Assembly (NCBI GenBank): GCA_016711085.1
Contig: JADJTR010000012.1
Span: 1-64,000 of the forward strand
DNA: 64,000 nt
From: Phyllobacteriaceae bacterium
GTDB lineage: Bacteria; Pseudomonadota; Alphaproteobacteria; Rhizobiales; Rhizobiaceae
Direction of reading: 5' to 3'
Each line of letters begins with the position of its first letter. The first letter of the stretch is position 1. The notes beneath the pieces are model-generated. The model had not been told where the DNA came from. It searched no databases and saw only the letters and a list, made by a program, of their open reading frames with translations. This document shows positions 36,667 to 44,575 of the stretch, in pieces. The translations under genes and the position numbers were made by a program.

Positions 36667-37865
36667 TTAGGCCCGCTTGAGCATTTCCGCAAGAGGCAAA
36701 GCAGGTCCGCACTTCGCGACGATCTGGTTCGCGATGGCGTTCGCATCGGCATGAGACCCAAGATCGTGCATATAGCGGCTCGCTGCCCCCTGCATGATGG
36801 TCACGTCCCCGCGCATCCAGTTGATTACTGGACCTGAAAGACCTGCCTTCGCGGCAGGAGATGAAAACAGCTCCCACGTGTCATGGGCGCGCAGCCCCCC
36901 GCCCTTGTCCACCTCGTTGCCGTCAATGTCGATCTGCCGCAGGCCAGTGATAGGCTTGTTGTAGTGCCGCCCCTCGAAGACGATCACGTCATGGGTGCGC
37001 GGGGTCAGCCGGAAAGCTTCAAGCGCCTGGTCAGACAGCGGGAAGGTGCGACGCAGGCCGTTCTTCATCCGTTCGAGGGTCAGCATCCCCTCGTCGAAGT
37101 CGATGTCCGACCAGCGCAGGGCGCGAATGTTGCTCATGCGGAAGCCCGTGAACAAGAGTGCCAACCCAAGCCGCTCTGCGGGTGAGGTTTGGCACTCCCG
37201 AAATGGCGTCGAGCGCAGGCCAGCGCTTCGCCTCGTCGAACAGCAAGTCGCGGGTGCGGGCCTCATACCCTTTCACGCGGTAAGTCGGGTCATGCTCATA
37301 GCCATCGTCGCGATAGGCAAGCTGACTCCCGTATATCGCAGACAGTGCGCGCAGCATCGCGCTTGCTGTCGTCGGCTTGTCCGGCATGCTTTTGATCTTC
37401 TCGTTGACCATCTGGCGAGTGATCGAGGAGATAGGCATGTCGAGCCAGCGCGGGGCGTGCAAGCGCAGCATGGCCGCATAGCCAGCAGCGGTTTCCACAG
37501 ACACCTTGCGCTGCCGTGGGTCGAGCGCGCGCGTGCAGTGCTGTTCCAACGCGACCCGCAGCGTGATCTCAGGCGCATTGCGGCGACGATCATCATGCCG
37601 CGTGATGCCTGTTTCCTCAACGCGCTGGTTGATCTCGGCTGCGGTCTGGGCCGCTTCGATCACGCCCATGTTGGGCCAAGTCCCAAGGGTCTCGGTGAAG
37701 TTCTGGCCCTTCCAGAACTTACGATAGCGCCACGTTTTCGAGCGCGTGCCGACTTCAAGGTAGAGGTTCGGATAGCGGGCGTCACGATACCGGGTTGCCT
37801 GCCCGCCGTTGTGCGCGGCCTTGTCGAGCGCGCCCTTCGTGAAAGGTCATTTCTTGCGTTGCCAT
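36667..37865 (-). CDS. tyrosine-recombinase integrase, at least two frameshifts
   Basis: This is a tyrosine recombinase of about 400 residues that inserts and excises the element at the tRNA-Arg site. The N-terminal part (KGALDKAAHNGGQATRYRDA, KTWRYRKFWKGQNF) is the arm-binding domain. The middle has the core-binding SAM-like domain. The C-terminal half has the first catalytic arginine in LLFTGFRMSNIRALRW and a likely catalytic tyrosine in GAASRYMHDLGSHA. An extra T near 37843 and a shift near 37190 break the frame. The 1199-nt span is not a multiple of three. It is next to attR with 125 bp between, as expected. Confidence 0.82.
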
Positions 37866-37990
37866 AGCGGCCTCCATGCAATCGACTATGCAACTGCACG
37901 GCACGCAATATCGGGGCTGATCAACCGAAGTGTCTGAAAAACCTAGGTAAAAACCGGGTCAGCGTGGGTGAGCCCCCCGAGATTCTCGAA

Positions 37991-37998
37991 TTAGAAGG
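37991..37998. repeat. attR core
   Basis: TTAGAAGG is the right copy of the 8-bp att core and is identical to 23006-23013. To its left, inside the element, lies a small palindrome (CGAGATTCTCG) that may be part of the recombinase arm or core site. To its right is the 5' half of the split tRNA. Confidence 0.8.
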
Positions 37999-38029
37999 CC
38001 GGTGCTCTATCCAGCTGAGCTACGGGACC
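37991..38029 (-). pseudogene. 5' half of split tRNA-Arg(TCT)
   Basis: On the minus strand it reads GGTCCCGTAGCTCAGCTGGA and continues through the D arm to the anticodon loop CCTTCTAA. There the sequence changes to TTCGAGAATC, which cannot close the anticodon stem. The missing 3' part is at 22968-23013. Joining the halves at the CCTTCTAA core gives a normal tRNA-Arg(TCT) apart from one C-A mismatch at the base of the anticodon stem. The gene is therefore broken in this chromosome. Confidence 0.88.
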
Positions 38030-38089
38030 GCTGATTTCGCCGTTTACAGGAAAATTGGCATCCGCGCCAAGCGCGGCAGATTCGACGTG

Positions 38090-38175
38090 AATTTCAGGGA
38101 CAGTTTACTTAATTCCGGGACCCCGTGACGAGGCAGATCTGGATACGGGGAATTAAGTAAACTGTCCCTGAAATT
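38090..38175. repeat. 27-bp perfect inverted repeat (REP-like hairpin)
   Basis: The arms at 38090-38116 and 38149-38175 are exact inverted copies (AATTTCAGGGACAGTTTACT and onward) with a 32-bp centre. The phrase GGGACAGTTTACTTAATTCC resembles short interspersed repeats linked to REP-associated transposases. It lies just outside the element, directly after the NDUFS4-like gene, where it may also act as a terminator. Confidence 0.75.
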
Positions 38176-38176
38176 A

Positions 38177-38482
38177 TCAATGCGTCCAGGATTGCTTGCG
38201 GTCGAATTTGAAATTGTCGGAATAGGATACGGCCTTCGGCCGCGCCGCATGCGGCTCCTCGACACGGTAGGCGAGGCCCTGTTTTTCGGCATAGGCGACC
38301 GCTTCCTCCCTCGAGGCGAAACGCAATCTCACCTGCGCCTTCATGTCGACGCTCGAGGTGTAGCCGGTCAGCGGATCGATGGATTTGGCCGCTTCCGGCT
38401 CATGTTCGAGCAGCCAGAGGCCGGCCTTGCACTTGCCCGACTGCGTCGCCGTGCGGGCCGGTGAATAGATTCGCGCCGTCAT
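38177..38482 (-). CDS. NDUFS4-like complex I subunit (ETC complex I conserved region)
   Basis: This 101-residue protein matches the alphaproteobacterial counterpart of mitochondrial NDUFS4. It has MTARIYSPARTATQSGKCKA with the conserved GKxK..W pattern, SSVDMKAQVRLRFASREEAV and the C-terminal YSDNFKFDRKQSWTH. It is a small accessory subunit on the peripheral arm of NADH:ubiquinone oxidoreductase. The gene is alone between the element and tRNA-Pro, as in many relatives. Confidence 0.88.
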   Translation of the reverse strand: MTARIYSPARTATQSGKCKAGLWLLEHEPEAAKSIDPLTGYTSSVDMKAQVRLRFASREEAVAYAEKQGLAYRVEEPHAARPKAVSYSDNFKFDRKQSWTH

Positions 38483-38509
38483 GTGCCTTCCCCTTCGCGG
38501 GCCCGTCCG

Positions 38510-38583
<74 letters not shown>

Positions 38584-38631
38584 GACGACGGACGCTCCGC
38601 CGATACACGCCTTTTTTGACGCCCGCAATGT

Positions 38632-39319
38632 TCACAGCGACAATTGCCCCTGGCCCTCGTCGAGGGCCGAGACGATTTCGCCGGCGAGCGCCCTGGAGAT
38701 GCGCGTCTGGCGGGCGATCGCCGCCCGGTCGAGATTGTCGACGACGCGCGCGGCGGTGGCGAGCGAGCGCTCGATCCGGCGCACCAGATAGGAAACCACA
38801 TGCGGTTCGACCTCGACCTGGCGGTCGGCGAACAATTTGGCGATGACCCGCGGCGAGCAACGCGTCGTCGGGCTCGGAGATATCGACGCTTGTCGCCGCT
38901 TTCAGGCGCGAGGCGAGGTCGGGCAGTGTCAACCCCCAGGCGGCAGGCGGCGTGCGCGCGGTCAAAAGGACCGAATGGCCGGCGGCGCGGGCGGCGTTCA
39001 GCAGGTGGAAGAGGCCGGTCTGGTCGAGGCGTCCGCAGTCGCAATCCTCAACCAGCGCCGGGCCGGAAAGCATTACCGCGGCGGCTTCCGCCGCCTCCGG
39101 CGCGACGACAATTGCGCCGGTGCGTTCGCGCCAGATGACGCCGAGATGGGTCTTGCCCGAACCGGCCGGGCCGACGAGCAGCGCGGCGGGCGAAGGCCAG
39201 TCCGGCCAGGAGTCGACCAGGCGCACGGCGGCGGCATTGGCGGGCGTGACCACCAGATCCTCGCGGGTCAATCCGGTCCCGGCTGGAAAGGCCAGCGGCA
39301 ATTGGCGCGGACCGGTCAC
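38632..39319 (-). CDS. hdaA: HdaA-type DnaA regulatory inactivator, one frameshift
   Basis: HdaA is a DnaA-related AAA+ protein that works with the beta clamp to switch off DnaA after initiation. The GTG start at 39319 gives VTGPRQLPLAFPAG, and QLPLAF is the clamp-binding motif. The Walker A-like motif LLVGPAGSGKTHLG follows, then the AAA+ core with RLKAATSVDISEPDDALLAA. Near 38855 the frame changes to FADRQVEVEPHVVSYLVRRI, the expected domain III end. The 688-nt span fits one indel. The start overlaps the permease stop as GTGA. Confidence 0.85.
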
Positions 39320-40459
39320 GGCCGGGCTTTGTCCCGCAGCCCGTGGCCCTTGTAGTGCGGCGATTCGAGGTAGCGCTCGATGGCGAAGCGCACCAGGACG
39401 CCGACGGCGGCGGCGGCCGGCACGGCGACGAGGAGGCCGACGAAGCCGAACAGCGCGCCGAAGGCGAACAGCGCGAACATCAGCCAAACCGGATGCAGGT
39501 TGACGCTTTTGCCGACCAGGCGCGGCTGCAGGATGTTGCCCTCGAGGAATTGGCCGACGAAAAAGACGATCGCGGTGGTGACGATCGGTCCCCATTCCGG
39601 CCAGAACTGCACGATGGAGACGCCGAGCGACAGCGCCAGGGCCGACAATCGAGCCGACATAGGGGATGAAAGAGATCAGGCCGGCGATCATGCCGATCAG
39701 CAGGCCGAAATTGACGCCGGTGAGCGTCAGGCCGGTGGCGTAGAAAATGCCCATCACGAGGCAGAGCGTGCCTTGCCCGCGCACGAAACCGGCGGTGACC
39801 TCGTTGATCTCGGCGGCAATGCGGCGCACCGAGGCGACATAGTCGCGCGGCGCCCAGCCATCGACCTTGGCGACCATGCGATCCCAGTCGAGAAGCATGT
39901 AGAAGGCGACGACCGGCGTAACGACGAACAGGCCGACAACGTCGAGCAGCGCCTTGCCCGAGCTCCACAGCGAGGCGAAGAGGCCGGTCAGGAAGCCGGC
40001 GCCCTGTGTCACCAGCCCGTTGAGGCTGTCGCGCAGGCCGGCATGATCGATGCCGAAGCGACCAAGCCACGAGGTGTCGAAAGAGGTGATCAGTCCCTGC
40101 AGACGCTGGATATAATCGGGAATGCGGGCGGCGAAATCGCCGAACTGGGACATCAGCAGCGGCACGACGATCATCAGCGAGATGGCGAAAACGACGACGA
40201 ACCCGGCCAGGATCGCCGCGGTCGCCATGACCCGCGACAGGCCGAGCCGTTCCAGACGGTCGGCGACTGGATCGAGGAAATAGGCGAGCACCAGCCCGGC
40301 GACGAAGGGCAGCAGGATGGTGCGGAAAACCATCAGGAATGCGACGAACAGCGCCGCCACCACCAGCCAGAACATGATCTGGCGGCGGAAAGCCCTGGAG
40401 AGCGCGGCCTCGGCCGCCGCTTCCGCGGCGATTTCAGCTTTTGTCGGTTGTTTCGCCAT
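39316..40459 (-). CDS. AI-2E/PerM family membrane protein, one frameshift
   Basis: This is a polytopic inner-membrane protein of about 381 residues. It starts MAKQPTKAEIAAEAAAEAAL at ATG 40459, has hydrophobic helices from residue 28 on, and contains the family phrase GLLIGMIAGLISFIPYVGSI. After a frame change near 39655 the C-terminal helices continue (GNILQPRLVGKSVNLHPVWL). The family includes AI-2 exporters and Na+/H+ antiporters. The substrate here is unknown. It overlaps the upstream phosphatidyltransferase gene by 26 nt and hdaA by 4 nt, a gene order typical of alphaproteobacteria. Confidence 0.85.
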
Positions 40460-40989
40460 AACCGCCCATGTGTTTGAGCCAACCGAGGAGATAGGCCGCG
40501 GCCGACGCGGCGGTCAAGAGACCGGAGACAATGACGAGAACAGCGCGCGGCGCGGGCCCATCCGACGGCGAAGGCCAGATCGAACAGCACGACGCCGACA
40601 AGCACGATCTGCAACGCGGTGTTGGCCTTGGAGACGAACAGAGGCTTGATCTCGACCGGATTGCCCATGATCGTCGACAGGATGACCGCGCCGACGATCA
40701 GCCCGTCGCGCGAAACGGCGGCGATGACCAGCCACAAGGGCAGGTGCTGCTCCAGCCCGAGCACGATGAAGACGGAAACCAGCAGCAATTTGTCGGCGAC
40801 CGGATCGAGATAGGCCCCGAGTTCGGAGCGCATGTCGAAGCGGCGGGCGATCCAGCCGTCGAGGCCGTCGGAGATGCCGGCGACGACAAAGCAGGCGAAC
40901 GCCCAGCCCGTCGCCCCGCTCAACAGCGCGAAGATCACCGCTGGCACAAGAAAAAAGCGCAGGAGCGTAATAAGGTTGGGTATGGTCAC
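40434..40989 (-). CDS. CDP-alcohol phosphatidyltransferase, one frameshift
   Basis: This is an integral membrane enzyme of about 185 residues. The catalytic signature DGLDGWIARRFDMRSELGAY then LDPVAD matches D(x2)DG(x2)AR(x8)G(x3)D(x3)D. It transfers a phosphatidyl group from CDP-diacylglycerol to an alcohol, and cardiolipin or phosphatidylglycerolphosphate synthesis is plausible. A frame change near 40540 moves the end to YLLGWLKHMGGYGETTDKS with the stop at 40434. The span of 556 nt fits one lost or gained base. A second family member, pgsA, lies at 53283. Confidence 0.83.
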
Positions 40990-41108
40990 GGCGTATTCCG
41001 GCTATTGCGCCGACATTTTCCTTTGCATTGATCCAAACGGCAAGGGGCGATTGCTTGCAGGCGCGGTGCGACCGTGCCAAGACGCCGCCAAATTCGCGGA
41101 GTCGGGCC

Positions 41109-42173
41109 ATGAGCGACGCAACCAACGGCCTCACCTACGCCGACGCGGGCGTCGACATCGATGCCGGCAATGCGCTGGTCGAAAAGATCAAGCCGGCGGT
41201 GCGCTCGACGCGGCGGCCGGGTGCGGACGGCGAAATCGGCGGTTTCGGCGGCCTGTTCGACCTGAAGGCCGCGGGCTTCGTCGACCCGATCCTCGTCGCC
41301 GCCAATGACGGCGTCGGCACCAAGCTGAAGATCGCCATCGACACCTGCCTGCACGGCACGATCGGCGTCGACCTCGTCGCCATGTGCGTCAACGATCTCG
41401 TGGTGCAGGGCGCGGAGCCCTTGTTTTTCCTCGACTATTACGCCACCGGCAAACTCGATCCCGACGAGGGCGCGGCCATCGTCGCCGGCATCGCCGAAGG
41501 TTGCCGCCAGGCCGGTTGCGCGTTGATCGGCGGCGAAACCGCCGAAATGCCCGGCCTCTACCGCGAGGGGGACTACGATCTCGCCGGTTTCGCCGTCGGC
41601 GCGGCCGAACGCGGCGAACTGCTTCCCGCCGGCGATCTGGCCGAAGGCGACGTACTGATCGGCCTCGCCTCGTCGGGCGTGCATTCCAACGGCTTTTCGC
41701 TGGTGCGCCGCGTCGTTGAACGCTCCGGCCTTGCCTGGGATGCGCCGGCCCCGTTCGCACCGGGCGCGACGTTGGCCGAAGCGCTGCTGACGCCGACGCG
41801 CATCTATGTCAAGCCGCTGCTTGCCGCCATCCGCGCCACGCAGGCGATCAAGGCGCTGGCTCACATCACCGGCGGCGGTTTTCCCGACAACATCCCGCGC
41901 GTGCTGCCGAAGACGCTCGCGGCCGAACTCGATCTTTCGTCAATCGCGGTCCCGCCGGTGTTTTCCTGGCTGGCGAAGACCGGCGGCGTCGCCGACGCGG
42001 AAATGATGCGGACCTTCAATTGCGGCGTCGGCATGATCGCCGTCGTCGCGCCGGACAAGGCCGATGCCGTCGTCGCGGCGCTCGAAGCGCAGGGCGAAAC
42101 GGTCATGCGCATCGGCCGCCTGATCCCGCGCGCGGGAACGGGCGTCGTCTATCGCGGGACCATCGGCCTTTGA
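41109..42173 (+). CDS. purM: phosphoribosylformylglycinamidine cyclo-ligase (AIR synthetase)
   Basis: PurM closes the imidazole ring to give AIR in purine synthesis. The 354-residue protein starts at ATG 41109 (MSDATNGLTYADAGVDIDAG), the usual beginning. FGGLFDLKA, LVAANDGVGTKLKIA, GGETAEMPGLY and LASSGVHSNGFSLVRRVV are all conserved ATP-binding and catalytic motifs. It is divergent from the phosphatidyltransferase gene and is translationally coupled to purN. Confidence 0.96.
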   Translation: MSDATNGLTYADAGVDIDAGNALVEKIKPAVRSTRRPGADGEIGGFGGLFDLKAAGFVDPILVAANDGVGTKLKIAIDTCLHGTIGVDLVAMCVNDLVVQGAEPLFFLDYYATGKLDPDEGAAIVAGIAEGCRQAGCALIGGETAEMPGLYREGDYDLAGFAVGAAERGELLPAGDLAEGDVLIGLASSGVHSNGFSLVRRVVERSGLAWDAPAPFAPGATLAEALLTPTRIYVKPLLAAIRATQAIKALAHITGGGFPDNIPRVLPKTLAAELDLSSIAVPPVFSWLAKTGGVADAEMMRTFNCGVGMIAVVAPDKADAVVAALEAQGETVMRIGRLIPRAGTGVVYRGTIGL

Positions 42174-42763
42174 GGAAAAAGCGCGTCGCCATCCTGATTT
42201 CCGGGCGCGGGTCCAACATGGCGGCGCTGATCGAAGCGGCGCGCGATCCGGCCTATCCGGCCGAAATCGTCGGCGTGCTGTCGAATGTCGCCGGCGCCGG
42301 CGGACTGGAACGGGCGGCGCGGGCCGGAATCGCCACGGCCACGCTCGCCCAACAGACCTTCGCGGCGAAAGCGGAGCACGAGGCGGCGGTCACGGCGCGG
42401 CTTGAAGCCTGGGGGGTCGAGATCGTCTGTCTCGCCGGCTACATGCGGCTGTTGTCGGCAGCCTTTGTCGAACGCTGGGCAGGTCGGCTGATCAATATCC
42501 ACCCATCCCTGCTCCCGGCCTTCAAGGGACTGGACACCCATGCCCGCGCGCTTGCAGCCGGCGCCGCCGAACATGGCTGCACGGTGCACTTCGTCACCGC
42601 CGAAATGGATGGCGGCCCGGTCATCGCGCAGGCGCGCATCAAGGTGCTCGGCAACGACACGCCCGAAACGCTCGCCGCGCGCGTGCTGCTCGAGGAGCAC
42701 CGGCTTTATCCGGAAGCGCTCAGGCTGCTGGCGGGCGACGGCGCGCCGTACCGGCCGGCCTGA
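42170..42763 (+). CDS. purN: phosphoribosylglycinamide formyltransferase
   Basis: PurN adds the formyl group from 10-formyl-THF to GAR. The 197-residue frame starts at TTG 42170, overlapping the purM stop (TTGA), which gives RKKRVAILISGRGSNMAALI. The folate and catalytic motifs VCLAGYMRLLS, INIHPSLLPAFKGLDTH and HFVTAEMDGGPVIAQA include the catalytic Asn, His and Asp. The order purM-purN is normal. Confidence 0.95.
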   Translation: MRKKRVAILISGRGSNMAALIEAARDPAYPAEIVGVLSNVAGAGGLERAARAGIATATLAQQTFAAKAEHEAAVTARLEAWGVEIVCLAGYMRLLSAAFVERWAGRLINIHPSLLPAFKGLDTHARALAAGAAEHGCTVHFVTAEMDGGPVIAQARIKVLGNDTPETLAARVLLEEHRLYPEALRLLAGDGAPYRPA

Positions 42764-42766
42764 TCG

Positions 42767-42952
42767 TCAATCGTCGCGGCTTTCGACCGGTTCGGAAGCG
42801 GACTTGTCTTCCGGCGCCGGCTTGCGATTGTCGTTGCCGCCGTAGTCGTTGTCGTCCAGATAGCCCGGCCGCTCGGTCGCTTTCTTATAGACGGCCGCGC
42901 CGCCGCCGACCTGGATGACGCCGATCTTTTTCAGGAAATCGAGAACGCCCAT
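42767..42952 (-). CDS. small conserved hypothetical protein
   Basis: This 61-residue protein starts MGVLDFLKKIGVIQVGGGAA at ATG 42952 with an AGGA ribosome site. The N-terminal half is an amphipathic helix and a Gly-rich turn. The second half is hydrophilic and acidic (APEDKSASEPVESRDD). It ends 4 bp from convergent purN. I do not recognise a family. Confidence 0.6.
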   Translation of the reverse strand: MGVLDFLKKIGVIQVGGGAAVYKKATERPGYLDDNDYGGNDNRKPAPEDKSASEPVESRDD

Positions 42953-43642
42953 GGGAATCCTCCTTTCGGCGGTATTCTTGGTCGAAATCCCTTCGGTACC
43001 TTTGACAGAAGTCAACGCGGCATCGCTTTGGATCGGGCAAACAGATTGTTACATTCCGGCCTTTAACGGATTTTCTCGTCTTCGTGGATGGCATATGACG
43101 ATTTGCCATTCGTGTAGAGCGAGTTATTTCTTTACTTTGATGTCAAAGTGAGTTATAATGATATTGATTAGTTTTTAAAACATTTAATATATCGTATTGT
43201 ATATAAAGCACTTCTGATATTGTTTATTTTAAGTCTTTTGCTGTTTATATATTTACCTGGCACGCGATTGTAAAGTATGGCATATCCAAAATTCAAACAA
43301 AAATTCTGAATTAAATACATCTTTCGATACTGGTGGATAGCAGTATTTTACTCAGAAATAAGATTGAAATTTCATTGATATATTTTGCTCGCTAAGCAAA
43401 ATATCGAACATATACTTCCGGTTGCACAAACTAAAAAATTCCAATAGACTCAAATGCAGACGCGTGGTAAAATAATTACATGTATTTGACCTCGTTTGGT
43501 TGCGTCTTGTAAGTTTAACTAATGATTATCGATTGTCATAAATAATGATGGTAGCCTTAGGTCGAATTCTATTACTCATTGAAATAGAAGAGGGTGCCCT
43601 GTTGTTCAAGGGCGACCAAACTTATATTTAGGCCTTCGGTGC
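42953..43642. other. AT-rich gene-free region
   Basis: About 690 bp, of which 43040-43620 is very AT-rich compared with the rest of the window. It has many TATATTT/ATATAAA-like runs and no open frame of useful length. It should hold the promoter of the glycosyltransferase gene and perhaps of the small protein. I see no tRNA, repeat unit or insertion-sequence end. Low GC can mark a protein-bound silenced region or a scar of transferred DNA. Confidence 0.5.
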
Positions 43643-44560
43643 GTGCATGAAAAATTAGATGCGAGCTTTATCATCCCGACACGTAATCGCGCGGCGATTC
43701 TTGCGCGAACACTGCCGATTTTCCTTAGCCAACGAATCGATGGCGGCGACTACGAGGTGATTGTCGTCGATGACGCTTCGACCGACGACACGCCAGACAT
43801 TCTCCGGCAGGCAGCCTGCGGCAGACTCGTCGCTGAACGGCTTGACCGCCAAGTCGCGGCCGGCGCCGCGCGCAATATCGCGATTCGGCAGGCGCGGAGC
43901 GACATACTCATTTTAGTCGACGATGATTGTTTCGTAGGCGAGGATTTTCTTGCAGTCCACCTCGCTGCCCATGCGAACGCGCCAAAAATCGTCGCCACCG
44001 GCCCGATTATCGATATCGCAAATCTGCCCGCCGCCCGTCCGACGCCGGACGGGCGGATCGTGCAGGCGCACCGCAATCCCTTTCCAAGCGGCAATGTCTC
44101 GGTGCACCTTAAACTGGTCTCCGATGCGGGATTGTTCGACGAGGACTTCAACGAGTATGGCTGGGAGGATTTGGAGTTCTGGGAGCGGCTTCGCGGCCTC
44201 GGCGCCATACGTAAATTCCTCGTCGCCGCGCCAGTCCTGCACTACAAGCCGACGAGCATCACCGACAATCTTCCCATCCGCCTTCGTCTGGAGCGCAGCC
44301 GGGGACGAATGGGCGCGATTTTTCATGAAAAGCACCCGCGCCTGTCAGTGGCGATCCTGACCAAGCAACTCGCCATCCTGCGCTGGCTCGACCGCTTGCT
44401 CGATCCGTTGCTCGAAACCGAAAAAACGGTCGAAGCGATTATCGGCGGCGCGGCGGCGCCGCGTTCTGGTTTCTTTCGCCTGCTCCTTCTCAATCACGCC
44501 GAGATCGCGGCCGGCATGGAAAAACGGGAAGCACTGAGGTCCCGGCGCCGGGCCGACTGA
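43643..44560 (+). CDS. family 2 glycosyltransferase
   Basis: This 305-residue protein begins at GTG 43643 (VHEKLDASFIIPTRNRAAIL). It has the GT-A fold start SFIIPTRNR, the nucleotide site EVIVVDDASTDDTPDIL and the DxD metal motif ILILVDDDCF. EDFNEYGWEDLEFWERLRGL is the acceptor-side ED/W region found in polysaccharide-type GT2 enzymes. No membrane helix is seen, so it is cytosolic or peripheral. Sugar and acceptor are unknown. The gene is isolated behind an AT-rich region. Confidence 0.88.
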   Translation: MHEKLDASFIIPTRNRAAILARTLPIFLSQRIDGGDYEVIVVDDASTDDTPDILRQAACGRLVAERLDRQVAAGAARNIAIRQARSDILILVDDDCFVGEDFLAVHLAAHANAPKIVATGPIIDIANLPAARPTPDGRIVQAHRNPFPSGNVSVHLKLVSDAGLFDEDFNEYGWEDLEFWERLRGLGAIRKFLVAAPVLHYKPTSITDNLPIRLRLERSRGRMGAIFHEKHPRLSVAILTKQLAILRWLDRLLDPLLETEKTVEAIIGGAAAPRSGFFRLLLLNHAEIAAGMEKREALRSRRRAD

Positions 44561-44575
44561 ACCGCGAGTGAAATA

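Larger units (their letters stand above)
23006..37998. mobile_element. ~15.0 kb integrative element (phage-satellite-like or reduced prophage) in tRNA-Arg
   Basis: The element is bounded by an 8-bp direct repeat TTAGAAGG (23006-23013 and 37991-37998), the anticodon-loop sequence of the tRNA-Arg(TCT) gene it splits. It carries a tyrosine integrase and AlpA-like protein at the right end, a P4-type primase-helicase with a nearby iteron-like cluster, a run of small genes, TerS, a two-gene TerL, a DUF3489 protein, a restriction-modification pair, an HNH nuclease and a complete tRNA-Arg(TCT) at the left end. No portal, capsid, protease or tail genes were recognised. That content fits a satellite that packages with a helper's particles, or a decayed prophage. 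Confidence 0.85.

Noticed and set aside
22968..38029. Split tRNA joined by trans-splicing or a long intron
   Set aside because: The halves are 15 kb apart around an integrase-bearing element with att cores, and a complete isoacceptor is present inside. Simple insertion explains the pattern.
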